From Solibacter sp039934035 (GTDB taxonomy: Bacteria; Acidobacteriota; Terriglobia; Bryobacterales; Bryobacteraceae), in assembly GCA_039934035.1 (NCBI GenBank), contig JBDTMZ010000104.1:1-64000 (forward strand): a stretch of 64,000 bases of DNA, given 5' to 3'. The first letter of the stretch is position 1, and every line of letters starts with the position of its first letter. The notes beneath the pieces were generated by a model. That model did not search any database. It saw only the letters and a list, made by a program, of their open reading frames with translations, and was not told where the DNA came from. Both the position numbers and the translations under genes were made by a program. Positions 1-8,150 of this stretch are shown here, piece after piece.

Positions 1-144
1 TGATCATAATTCGCGGTTCAATGTTTGTCCATCTATTTGTAGGACACTACACTAGTTTCCAGTACGGGCGAAACTGAGAATTCGTCTGCCACCTTCCTGC
101 TGCGGTTTCTCCGAACCTTACCGGGTGCTACGCTGTAGGCTCCG

Positions 145-1971
145 ATGAGCGCCAAGCGCCCTCTTCCACTCCGGCTGCCGGCTGCCCTTGCGCTGTGTCT
201 GGCCGCTGCGGCATCGTTGCCAGCCGCCAATTCAGACCCGTGGCTGAAGATGACTTCGGCCAACTTCGAACTCTACACCACGGCCGGCGAGCGGCAGGGG
301 CGCGAACTGATCCGCTATTTCGAGCAGGTGCGGAGTTTTTTCGCGCAAGCCATCGGCGGCAGCCTGCCCTCGGCGCGTCCGGTGCTCATCATCGTCTTTA
401 AGAACGAAAAGGAATACCAGCCCTACAAGCCGAATGAAGTCGCCGACGCCTACTACCAGCCGGGCGAGGAGCACGATTTCATCGTGATGAGCTCGGCCTC
501 CAGCCTACATTACCCGGTGGCGGTGCACGAATACACCCACCTGATGATTCGCCAGGCGGGGATGGACATTCCGGCGTGGCTCAACGAGGGGCTGGCCGAA
601 CTCTATTCCACCATGCAGAGCCGGGGCGACAAAATCATGGTGGGGCAGGTGATTCCGGGCAGAATGCAGGCGCTGGCCGTAGACCGCTGGATTCCACTGA
701 CAGAGTTACTCAAGGTGGACCACAGCTCGCCCGTTTACAACGAAAAATCGCGCGCCGGCATCTTCTACGCGGAGAGCTGGGCGCTGGTGCACATGCTCAG
801 CCTGGATGCCGATTACCGCCCCAAAATGAAGGCCTTTGTGGCGGCGCTCGCGCAGGACGATCCGGCAGCCGCCTTCCAGCAGGTATACGATAAGTCGCCG
901 AAGGAAGTGGAGGGCGCGCTGCGCGGCTATTTTTCAGGCAATACGGTGCGCGTCAGCCTTTTCGACGTGCAATTGCCCAAGAATGTGGATGCACCCGGGA
1001 TTCAAAGCGGAGCCGTTCTGCAGGCGCGGCTGGCGCTGGCCGAACTGCAGGCCAGTTCGCGCGATCGGCAGGAGCAGGCGAACGCCGCCTACACGCAACT
1101 GGCCAGCGAGTTCCCCGGCAACTGGGAGGTCGAGGAGGGCATGGCGCAGTTTGCCTGGCGCCGGCGGAAACTGGAGGAATCGGCCCAGCACTTCGCCCGC
1201 GCCGTGGAGTTGGGCTGCCAGACACAGCCCGCCCTGTTGTTGTACGGCCGCGTGCTGAATTACCAGGATCAAACCAAAGAGGCCGTGAATGTGCTGTTGA
1301 AAGCCGCGCAGTTGTTTCCCGAGTCCAACGAAGTGCAATTGGAACTGGGCCTGACCATGGTGCGCAACGGCAACTATGGCAGTGCGGCGGCGGCTCTGCA
1401 AGCGGTCAAGAAAGTGCCGAAGGCGGAGGATGCCTTCCGGCTACATTACAACCTGGCCTACGCGCAATATCGCCTGGCGGACTTCGCGCATGCCAAAGAA
1501 AATGCCGCCAAAGCACGCACCTACACCAGGCATCCCGATGAGCTGCTCTCGCTGGATCGCCTGCTGGCCGTGCTGGAGCGTCCCGCGCCAGATTCGCGAG
1601 CGGTCGAAATCGCCAAAGAGGCGGCGCCGCCCGTGAACCTCGACGAGGATACGCTGCCGCGCTTGAAACGGCGTCCCGGGGAGCAGGAACCGGAGGAAGC
1701 TCTACAACGTCCCGCGGGACCGGCGGTGGAAGGCGCGCTGGAAATCATGGAGTGCGGTACCGTCGCCCGCTTGCATTTACGGGTGGCTGGCGCGGTCAAG
1801 GTGTTCGTGATTCCCGACCCGTCTAAAGTCGCGATTCAAGGTGCGGACGGCAAACCGGTGGAGCTGCAGTGCGGCGCGCAAAAGCCTCCCCGCCCGCTGC
1901 GCCTGGAATATCAGCCCTTGCCCGCCCTGCCCGGCGTGACGGGCGCCGTGCTTTCGTTGGAATTCAAATAG
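145..1971 (+). CDS. Exported gluzincin-like (peptidase MA-like) protein with TPR repeats
   Basis: A 608-residue protein with a Sec-type signal peptide (basic start, hydrophobic stretch about residues 8-27, Ala-rich cleavage region). Residues about 35-260 resemble the peptidase MA-like/DUF1570 fold: HEYTH at 128-132 supplies the zinc histidines and catalytic glutamate, and NEG at 147-149 in the following helix fits the third ligand. From about 290 to 480 there are degenerate TPR helices. The C-terminal 100 residues are a small domain I do not recognise. It probably acts in the periplasm as a metallopeptidase or a scaffold built on one; the substrate is unknown. The ATG at 145 is the first start that keeps the signal peptide intact. 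Nothing upstream in the window belongs to it. Confidence 0.8.
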   Translation: MSAKRPLPLRLPAALALCLAAAASLPAANSDPWLKMTSANFELYTTAGERQGRELIRYFEQVRSFFAQAIGGSLPSARPVLIIVFKNEKEYQPYKPNEVADAYYQPGEEHDFIVMSSASSLHYPVAVHEYTHLMIRQAGMDIPAWLNEGLAELYSTMQSRGDKIMVGQVIPGRMQALAVDRWIPLTELLKVDHSSPVYNEKSRAGIFYAESWALVHMLSLDADYRPKMKAFVAALAQDDPAAAFQQVYDKSPKEVEGALRGYFSGNTVRVSLFDVQLPKNVDAPGIQSGAVLQARLALAELQASSRDRQEQANAAYTQLASEFPGNWEVEEGMAQFAWRRRKLEESAQHFARAVELGCQTQPALLLYGRVLNYQDQTKEAVNVLLKAAQLFPESNEVQLELGLTMVRNGNYGSAAAALQAVKKVPKAEDAFRLHYNLAYAQYRLADFAHAKENAAKARTYTRHPDELLSLDRLLAVLERPAPDSRAVEIAKEAAPPVNLDEDTLPRLKRRPGEQEPEEALQRPAGPAVEGALEIMECGTVARLHLRVAGAVKVFVIPDPSKVAIQGADGKPVELQCGAQKPPRPLRLEYQPLPALPGVTGAVLSLEFK

Positions 1972-2131
1972 ACAGCGGCCATCGACTTCTCCCGCCATGA
2001 GAACTCGGCCCCGGCATGGGGCACAGGCGTCACGCTGTGGTTGATCGCCCTCCCTGATTGCGCCATTTCACCCGATCCCCGCTGTTTCTGCTGCCGGAAG
2101 TGTCGAGATTTGCCATAAAACGGTGGATTTC

Positions 2132-2158
2132 GTCTTAAAAGACCGTTTGGTCTTAATA
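2132..2158. promoter_or_regulatory. AT-rich inverted repeat before the cytochrome operon
   Basis: AAGACC (2139-2144), a GTTT loop and GGTCTT (2149-2154) form a perfect 6-bp stem. GTCTTAA also occurs as a direct repeat at 2132-2138 and 2150-2156. The stretch is clearly more AT-rich than its surroundings and lies about 45 bp before the GTG start of the cytochrome gene, where a promoter or operator is expected. TATT follows immediately. The regulator is unknown. Confidence 0.35.
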
Positions 2159-2200
2159 TTGCATGGTCCGCCTTGCGCATTCGGCGTCAGGGGGGTATTC

Positions 2201-2659
2201 GTGGAGAAGCTCTTTCGGGATTCGGGGCACCTCATTCGTCCGGCCTTGGTCCTACTCGCGGGGCTAGGCCTCTTCATGGTGATTCGCGGCGCGGTCGTGC
2301 CTAAGGGGTTCGGCCAGTACGGCCACTACCGGCCGGGCGCCCTGGCGATGGTGCGCCAACATCCCCTCTCTTACGCCGGCCACGAGGCCTGCGCCATGTG
2401 CCACGAAGAGGAAAGCAAGACCCGCGCCGAGGGCAAACATGCCCACGTCTCCTGCGAGACCTGCCACGGGCCTCTGGCCAAACACGTGGACGACCCGGTA
2501 GCCAACGTGCCCAAACTGCCCACGGTCGCCACCTTGTGCGTCCGCTGCCACGAGAAAGACCAGGCCAAGCCCAAAGGCTTCCCGCAAGTGGTGAGCGCCG
2601 AACATTCCAACGGCATGGCCTGCAACGATTGCCACAAACCGCACAGTCCCAAGTTGTAA
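2201..2659 (+). CDS. Membrane-anchored tetrahaem cytochrome c
   Basis: With the GTG start, preceded by a G-rich Shine-Dalgarno, the product is 152 residues. One N-terminal membrane anchor (about 11-30) is followed by four CXXCH haem-binding motifs at residues 64-68 (CAMCH), 85-89 (CETCH), 113-117 (CVRCH) and 141-145 (CNDCH). Extra histidines between them could be distal ligands. The family carries electrons on the periplasmic face of the membrane. It is the first gene of a three-gene module with an FeS protein and an NrfD/HybB protein, so it probably exchanges electrons between the menaquinone-linked membrane part and a periplasmic partner. An upstream in-frame GTG at 2123 is less likely because it lies in the AT-rich inverted repeat and has no ribosome-binding site. 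Confidence 0.85.
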   Translation: MEKLFRDSGHLIRPALVLLAGLGLFMVIRGAVVPKGFGQYGHYRPGALAMVRQHPLSYAGHEACAMCHEEESKTRAEGKHAHVSCETCHGPLAKHVDDPVANVPKLPTVATLCVRCHEKDQAKPKGFPQVVSAEHSNGMACNDCHKPHSPKL

Positions 2660-2674
2660 GCCTACAGGAGCCGA

Positions 2675-3421
2675 ATGATGGAGATGAACCGTAGAGATCT
2701 ACTGACCATAGGTGGCAAGCTCCTGCTGATCGCCAGCGTGGGCGCGACCTTCGAGCAGATTACCGGCGCCGAACCCGCACCGGACGTCTACAAGATGGCC
2801 GATCACTGGTGGGGCATGATCATCGATATCGAAAAGTGCATCGGCTGCGGAAGCTGCGTGCGCGCCTGCTCCAACGAAAATCAGGTGCCCGACGGCTATT
2901 TCCGTACGTGGGTGGAACGCTACGAGGTGCCGGAAGGCGGTGGCAACCCCAAGGTAACCTCGCCCGACGGCGCCATCAACGGGTTCCCCCTGCCCAAACC
3001 GGTCGATGTCAAAAGCTTCTTCGTTCCCAAGCTGTGCAACCATTGTGCCGATTCGCCGTGCACCCAGGTGTGCCCGGTCGGCGCCACCTTCGTGAGTCCG
3101 GACGGCGTCGTGCTGGTGGATAAGGACTACTGCCTCGGCTGCCGCTACTGCGTGCAGGCCTGCCCCTACGGCTGCCGCTATCTGCATCCCGAGACCGAGA
3201 CGGTGGATAAGTGCAACCTCTGCTACCACCGCATCACCAAGGGTCTGACCACCGCTTGCTGCGAGAATTGCCCCACCGGCGCCCGCCAGTTGGTGGACTT
3301 CAAGAATCCCAAAGACCCGGTGCACGAATTCCTCAAGAACAACAAGGTCAACGTGCTGAAAGCGTACATGGCCACGGAATCCAAGGTCTATTACAACCAC
3401 CTCGACGGTTCGGTGAGATAG
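2675..3421 (+). CDS. HybA/NrfC-type 4x[4Fe-4S] ferredoxin subunit
   Basis: A 248-residue protein. The N-terminus has a twin-arginine-like leader (NRRDLLTIGG, then a hydrophobic run), which fits export of a folded FeS protein. Cysteine clusters follow the pattern of four-cluster electron-transfer subunits: CIGCGSCVRAC from residue 55, then CNHCADSPCTQVCP, CLGCRYCVQAC, and the split CNLC...CCENCP. HybA, NrfC and PsrB proteins pass electrons between a membrane NrfD-like subunit and a catalytic subunit or cytochrome. It lies 15 bp after the cytochrome gene and 8 bp before the NrfD gene, clearly one operon. The ATG at 2678 has better spacing to CAGGAG and may be the real start. No molybdopterin or hydrogenase catalytic subunit is nearby. 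Confidence 0.88.
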   Translation: MMEMNRRDLLTIGGKLLLIASVGATFEQITGAEPAPDVYKMADHWWGMIIDIEKCIGCGSCVRACSNENQVPDGYFRTWVERYEVPEGGGNPKVTSPDGAINGFPLPKPVDVKSFFVPKLCNHCADSPCTQVCPVGATFVSPDGVVLVDKDYCLGCRYCVQACPYGCRYLHPETETVDKCNLCYHRITKGLTTACCENCPTGARQLVDFKNPKDPVHEFLKNNKVNVLKAYMATESKVYYNHLDGSVR

Positions 3422-3429
3422 GAAGCGAA

Positions 3430-4602
3430 ATGATGATCCCAGGCGTAGACGGTTTCATGTATCCGAACGAGGTGGAATTGCAGTGGAGCGTCCTGATCGT
3501 GCTCTACCCGTTTGTCACCGGACTGGTCGCTGGCGCCTTCATTCTGGCGTCGCTCGAGCGGGTCTTCAAAGTGGAAGCGGTGCGGCCAACCTACCGGTTG
3601 GCGCTGCTGACGGCGCTTTCGTTTCTGCTGGTGGCGCCGCTGCCCCTGCAACTGCACCTGGGGCATCCGGAACGTTCGTTCGAAATGTACACCACGCCGC
3701 ACAGCTCATCGGCCATGGCGATGTTCGGCTTCGTGTACCTGTGGTACCTCACGATCGTGCTGCTGCTCGAAATCTGGCTGGATTACCGCGCTGACATCGT
3801 ACGCCTGGCGCAGACTTCCAAAGGGTTCCTGCGCGTCATCTACCGCGCGCTGACTCTCGGTTCGATGAACGTCAGCCCGGCGTCTCGCATCGTGGACGAT
3901 AAAGTCGGTTATGCAGTGACGGTGATCGGTATCCCTTCGGCCTTCATGCTGCACGGGTATGTCGGGTTCATCTTCGGTTCCATCAAAGCCAACCCCTGGT
4001 GGAGCACGCCGCTGATGCCGATCGTGTTTCTGTTTTCCGCCATGGTATCGGGCATCGCCGCGGTGCTGCTACTGTACATGGCGTCGATGAAACTCCGCAA
4101 AACGCCCATCGACATGCGCTGCGTGGACACTATCGCCAAGTATCTCTTCTACACCTTCGTAATCGATTTCACGCTGGAAATGCTGGACCTGATTCATCGC
4201 ACCTACGAGAGCGACGAGAGCTTCCGCAGCCTGGATTTCATGGTGCATACGCGCCTCTGGTACTCGCACGTGATTCTGCAGATCGGGCTGGGCACGTTGA
4301 TTCCGCTGGTGCTGCTGGCCGCCAATCAGCTGTGGCGCTTCACCGAGGCCCGGCGGCGCGCCATGTATGTGACGGCATGTTCGTTGACCATGGTGGGTAT
4401 CTTTGCCATGCGCTGGAACGTGGTGATCGGCGGACAACTCTTCTCCAAGAGTTTCCTGGGCTATACCACTTACAAAATGGAATTGGTGACCCGCGAGGGG
4501 TTGCTCACGGCGATCGCGCTGATGGTGCTGCCCTTCGTAATCTTCTTCGTGCTGGTAAAGATCCTGCCGCCATGGCAGGAAAGCGAGGCTCATAAAGCCT
4601 GA
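3430..4602 (+). CDS. NrfD/HybB-type quinone-interacting membrane subunit
   Basis: A 390-residue, roughly ten-helix membrane protein. Its length and C-terminal ending (ILPPWQ... followed by a charged tail) are like HybB of E. coli hydrogenase 2. NrfD/PsrC/HybB proteins bind quinone in the membrane and pass electrons to or from the FeS subunit. The open frame reaches further upstream, but the ATG at 3430 sits behind AGGAAG and removes a non-homologous arginine-rich stretch that belongs to the FeS gene in another frame. Together with the two preceding genes it makes a compact quinone-cytochrome module without a catalytic enzyme. It may act as an exchange complex, like Qrc- or ACIII-type relatives, or serve an enzyme encoded elsewhere. 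Confidence 0.88.
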   Translation: MMIPGVDGFMYPNEVELQWSVLIVLYPFVTGLVAGAFILASLERVFKVEAVRPTYRLALLTALSFLLVAPLPLQLHLGHPERSFEMYTTPHSSSAMAMFGFVYLWYLTIVLLLEIWLDYRADIVRLAQTSKGFLRVIYRALTLGSMNVSPASRIVDDKVGYAVTVIGIPSAFMLHGYVGFIFGSIKANPWWSTPLMPIVFLFSAMVSGIAAVLLLYMASMKLRKTPIDMRCVDTIAKYLFYTFVIDFTLEMLDLIHRTYESDESFRSLDFMVHTRLWYSHVILQIGLGTLIPLVLLAANQLWRFTEARRRAMYVTACSLTMVGIFAMRWNVVIGGQLFSKSFLGYTTYKMELVTREGLLTAIALMVLPFVIFFVLVKILPPWQESEAHKA

Positions 4603-4615
4603 GGAGGTTGCCCTG

Positions 4616-6349
4616 TTGCAGCCTGAATGGAACGCGCTGGCCGAAGAAGTACAGGACCTGCGCTCCCGCATCACTCGCCTCGAAGCGGCGATGGGCCTGC
4701 CCGCCCCCGCCGCCCCGGCCGGAATGGCCGTTACCGCCCTGGAATCCACGCCCGACGGACCCGCGCCGGGCATTCTCGAAACGCCCGCCTCCCTGCTGCC
4801 CGTCGTGGGACGCGCGCTGCTGGGCCTGGCAGGCGCTTTTCTGCTGCGAGCGCTCACCGAAGGCGGCACTTTCTCGCCGCGCGCCGGCGTAGGCATCGGC
4901 CTGATCTATGCGATGCTATGGCTGGTATGGGCAGCGCGCACTCCCGCCGCGCAGCGCCTGGAGACCGCGCTCCACGGGCTGACCTCCGTGCTCGTGCTCT
5001 CGCCCCTGCTCTTCGAGGCCACGGTGCGCTTCCATGCCATCACCACCTGGACGGCCGGCGCGCTGCTGCTCGCTTTTACTCTCTTCGGCCTCGCCGTCTC
5101 GTGGCGCAAAGACCTGCTGATTGTCGCCACCTTCGCCACCCTCGGCGGACTCGGTACCAGCGCGGCGCTCCTGCTCGCCACTTCGGACGTGATGCCGTTC
5201 ACCTTTGTGTTCCTCGCCATCGCCCTCGCCTTGGAAGTGTCCGCCTGTAAGAATCACTGGCTGAGCGGACGCTGGCTCACCGCCCCGGCTGCCGATTTCG
5301 CTGTGCTGCTCGCCGTCTGGCTGGCCACTCGCGAGCACGGCGTGCCCGAAGGCTACGCGCCCATTCCCCATGCAATGCTGTTGGCGGCACTGATCGCCCT
5401 GCTGGCCATCTATCTCGCCAGCACCCTCTTTCGCACCCTGGTGCGCGGGCTGACGTTTACCTGGTTTGAAACCGCGCAGTGCGCCGCGGCATTCCTCATC
5501 AGCGTGGGCGGCGGCCTGCAACTCACCAGCGCCGATTCCCGGGTGGCTCCGGCGTTGGCCGTGCTCGCGCTGCTTTGCGCGTCGGCCTGCTACCTGGTTT
5601 CCTTTTTGATGCTCGACCGCGGTGAGGAAGTGGGCCGCAACTTCCATACTTATGCGACGTTCGGACTGCTGCTGACCCTGGCAGGCACCCGAATTCTGCT
5701 CTCTGGCGGCGCCGAAGCCGTCGCCTGGAGCGTCCTGGCCGTTGCCGCCATCTGGGTGGGCGGCCTTTTCCGGCGCCTCACTTTGAAGGTGCACGCGGTA
5801 ATCTTCCTGCTTCTGGCGCTGGCATCGTCGAGCGCGCTGGAACAGGCGGCGGGCTTGCTGCTGGGCTCGCGGACGTGGCCCGGCGGCGCACCGTGGGCCA
5901 TCTGGACGGGAGCGGCCACGGCGGTGCTGTGTTACGCCATCGGGACGCGGCACGCAGCCGCCGTCACGCCGAGTTTCAGTTCGCGTGCGCTGCGCGTTTT
6001 GGTCGCCGGAGCGGCCATCTGCCTGACGGCGGGAATCGCGGCGGGCCTGCTGACGTCGGGCTATCACGCCATCTTCGGCGCGTCGGCCACTCACGCCTAT
6101 TGCGCCACGCTGCGCACGTTCGTGCTTTCCGCCTCGGCGCTCGCCCTGGCCTGGGGAGGCGTGCGTTGGGACCGGCCGGAGTTTGGCCGCCTCGTCTTCC
6201 CGGTGATGGCGCTGGGCGCTTACCGCATGGTGGGAGTCGATCTGCGGCAGGACCGCACGGCCGCGCTATTCCTCTCGCTGCTGCTCTACGGAGCGGCCCT
6301 CATGCTGGCGCCGAAACTGATGCGGGCCAAACCCGCCTTTGTGGCATAA
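4616..6349 (+). CDS. Large multi-pass membrane protein, DUF2339-like
   Basis: The TTG start is preceded by GAGGAGG with 8-base spacing. The product is 577 residues. A short N-terminal coiled-coil (about residues 5-25, EVQDLRSRITRLE) and a Pro/Ala-rich linker are followed by about fourteen hydrophobic segments with very few charged residues. A leading coiled-coil plus a long run of helices is the layout of DUF2339 predicted membrane proteins, whose function is unknown. The gene begins 13 bp after the NrfD gene, so it may be co-transcribed with the electron-transfer module, though nothing in the protein suggests cofactors. Confidence 0.6.
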   Translation: MQPEWNALAEEVQDLRSRITRLEAAMGLPAPAAPAGMAVTALESTPDGPAPGILETPASLLPVVGRALLGLAGAFLLRALTEGGTFSPRAGVGIGLIYAMLWLVWAARTPAAQRLETALHGLTSVLVLSPLLFEATVRFHAITTWTAGALLLAFTLFGLAVSWRKDLLIVATFATLGGLGTSAALLLATSDVMPFTFVFLAIALALEVSACKNHWLSGRWLTAPAADFAVLLAVWLATREHGVPEGYAPIPHAMLLAALIALLAIYLASTLFRTLVRGLTFTWFETAQCAAAFLISVGGGLQLTSADSRVAPALAVLALLCASACYLVSFLMLDRGEEVGRNFHTYATFGLLLTLAGTRILLSGGAEAVAWSVLAVAAIWVGGLFRRLTLKVHAVIFLLLALASSSALEQAAGLLLGSRTWPGGAPWAIWTGAATAVLCYAIGTRHAAAVTPSFSSRALRVLVAGAAICLTAGIAAGLLTSGYHAIFGASATHAYCATLRTFVLSASALALAWGGVRWDRPEFGRLVFPVMALGAYRMVGVDLRQDRTAALFLSLLLYGAALMLAPKLMRAKPAFVA

Positions 6350-6420
6350 GGCTCTGCCTTGTGCCTGCGAGCGACAGTCGGCGTCCGAGCTGCGCTCGGA
6401 TGGACAAGGCGGAGCCTTAT
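6346..6420. repeat. Long imperfect hairpin with a dispersed repeat arm
   Basis: A 17-base left arm (6346-6362, beginning at the stop codon of the preceding gene) pairs with 6404-6420 with one mismatch. Inside, TCCGAGC (6384-6390) and GCTCGGA (6394-6400) make a second perfect stem around TGC. The left arm contains GGCTCTGCCTTGTGC (6350-6364), which recurs exactly at 11731-11745. It may act as a terminator or mRNA end for the upstream gene, but there is no T-run. The recurrence points to a dispersed palindromic element. The rest of the gap to 6558 shows nothing further. Confidence 0.6.
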
Positions 6421-6558
6421 CCCACTCGCCCCGAGTCTATATGGGGCCCTCACCTGAGTTCTCAGCTCGGTATCCCTTAGCCCGCCCACAACTAACACTT
6501 AGTGTTCGATTTGGAGCTTGTACCCGGGCGAACGCAAGGTTCTAATGTGTAGTGACCG

Positions 6559-7704
6559 ATGAGCATGGATCCCACCGTCGAGCAGGCGCACTGTCGCAGG
6601 ACCGCGGCACTCGCCGTTGAGGTCGGGCGCCGAACCGGCGTCCCCCTGGCGCCTCTCGAACAGGCGGCGCTCCTGCATCACGCACTCGATCCTTTTCGGC
6701 AGAGTAGCGGACTCGGCCGTCTGGCCTGGCAGGTGGTAGCGGGCCATGACGGACGCCGCATCGCCGATATAGTGCAGATGTGCAATCTGATCGACGAGCA
6801 GATGGAAGGGCTGGAATTCGAGTTCAAAGAAACAGCCGCGATCCTGGATGAAATTGAGACCTTCGCCGTGTTCGAAGGCTTCGATCCGCATCTGGTCGAC
6901 ATTGTGCGTACGCTGCGCTGCGGCCCGCTGGAATTCGCCGCCTTGCTGCCGGTGGAAGCTCGCATGGCGGGCCAGGTATTTCGCGCGTTGCGCGTGGAGC
7001 GGGAATACGAGTTGGAAGAACTGGAGACCCTGGCGCTGCACGACCCGTCCCTGGCCGCGAGCCTGCTGAGGGTAGCCAACTCGGCGCTCTATGGACGCCC
7101 GCAGCGAGCCTCCACCGTGGCCCGCGCCATTGCGTGCATTGGCGTGGTGGCGTCCCGCAAAATCATGCTGGGCGCTGCCATGCGTCCGGTCTTTGCTTCG
7201 GCCGGACTCGCCGGCATCTGGACCCACTCGCTGAGTGCGGCGCCCTTCTGTTCGGCGCTCGCCGAGCGGACCGGCCTGTTGACTCCGGAAGAGGGCATGC
7301 TCTTCGGCCTGGTGCACGATATCGGAGCGATTGCCATACAGTTCCTGCCGCGCGAGTCGCTAAAGGCCCACCGCAATCTGCTCGACGGAGGCTGTCCCAC
7401 CACGTATGTGGAGCGCCTTCTTTTGGGCGTCGATCACGGCCAAATCGGAGCGCAATTGCTCGCCGGCTGGAATTTCCCGGAGGCCTTCGTCGAGGCAGTG
7501 CGCTTTCACCACCAGCCGGAACGTTCGGAATCCGCCCTGGCGTCGATGGCCTTCCTGGCGGAATTCTGGTCGGGACTGGACGAAGACATCGCTTCGTTCG
7601 GCCGTATCGACGCCTGCCTGGACCGCGTCGGCATCACCCTGGAAGCGCTGGTGGAGTTGGGCCGCGACGACGCCGTCCTGCGCGCCTTGAAGGCCGTGGC
7701 CTGA
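6559..7704 (+). CDS. HDOD-domain signalling protein with a degenerate N-terminal HD region
   Basis: A 381-residue protein. The C-terminal two thirds (about 150-350) is an HDOD domain: the segment LHDPSLAASLLRVANSALYG is typical, and GLVHDIGAIAIQ keeps the HD pair. The N-terminal part begins like an HD-GYP phosphodiesterase first helix (AHCRRTAALAVEVGRRTGV), but LHHA replaces the usual LHDIG, so this half looks inactive. HDOD proteins are signalling regulators, often tied to c-di-GMP or stress networks. The gene has no obvious Shine-Dalgarno, and a second ATG lies 6 bases downstream. Confidence 0.78.
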   Translation: MSMDPTVEQAHCRRTAALAVEVGRRTGVPLAPLEQAALLHHALDPFRQSSGLGRLAWQVVAGHDGRRIADIVQMCNLIDEQMEGLEFEFKETAAILDEIETFAVFEGFDPHLVDIVRTLRCGPLEFAALLPVEARMAGQVFRALRVEREYELEELETLALHDPSLAASLLRVANSALYGRPQRASTVARAIACIGVVASRKIMLGAAMRPVFASAGLAGIWTHSLSAAPFCSALAERTGLLTPEEGMLFGLVHDIGAIAIQFLPRESLKAHRNLLDGGCPTTYVERLLLGVDHGQIGAQLLAGWNFPEAFVEAVRFHHQPERSESALASMAFLAEFWSGLDEDIASFGRIDACLDRVGITLEALVELGRDDAVLRALKAVA

Positions 7705-7723
7705 GTGTATTACGCTCGTCCCC

Positions 7724-8059
7724 ATGGACCCCTTGCTCGTCCGCGGCCTGCAGCTCTTTAATCACGGCGAGTATTTCGAGAGCCACGAAGCGTGGGAGGA
7801 AGCCTGGACCCCGCAGCGCGGACCGCGCCGCCTCTTCCTGCAGGCGTTGATTCATTTTGCCGTCGCGCTGTACCACGCCGAGCGCGCCAACACCGCCGGA
7901 GCCTGCCGCCAACTGCGTAAGGGCCTCCACAAACTCGCCGCCTACCGCCCAACCTGCGAATCCATCGACACGGCGCGCCTGCATCGCGAAGGCAGTGCCG
8001 TGCTCGCGGCCCTCGAAGCGGGCACCCCTTTCGAGCCACCGCGCGTGCATCTTGTCTGA
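7724..8059 (+). CDS. DUF309 family protein
   Basis: A 111-residue cytoplasmic helical protein. The signature FNHGEYFESHEAWEEAW near the N-terminus and LFLQALIHFAVALYHA in the middle match DUF309, a widespread small family of unknown function with conserved acidic/His residues that could bind a metal. It starts 19 bp after the HDOD gene on the same strand. There is no strong ribosome-binding site. TATTAC lies about ten bases before the ATG and could be a -10 element, giving a very short leader. Confidence 0.8.
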   Translation: MDPLLVRGLQLFNHGEYFESHEAWEEAWTPQRGPRRLFLQALIHFAVALYHAERANTAGACRQLRKGLHKLAAYRPTCESIDTARLHREGSAVLAALEAGTPFEPPRVHLV

Positions 8060-8150
8060 ACCGTCACAACCCGCATCTTGCCGCAAATCCAAATTTCGAA
8101 TTGCTTCGTAATTAGCGGTGTAGCCCAACACTTCCAGGAGGAATTCACAG

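Noticed and set aside
33..263. Minus-strand open frame of 76 codons at the left edge
   Set aside because: It overlaps the signal-peptide coding part of the first gene and has no domain or ribosome-binding site.
934..1401. Long minus-strand frames inside the first gene
   Set aside because: High GC makes long antisense frames common; composition (Arg/Gly/Ala-rich) and lack of motifs show they are shadows.
4916..6094. 392-codon minus-strand frame
   Set aside because: Antisense of the multi-pass membrane protein; Gln/Arg/Gly-rich with no domain.
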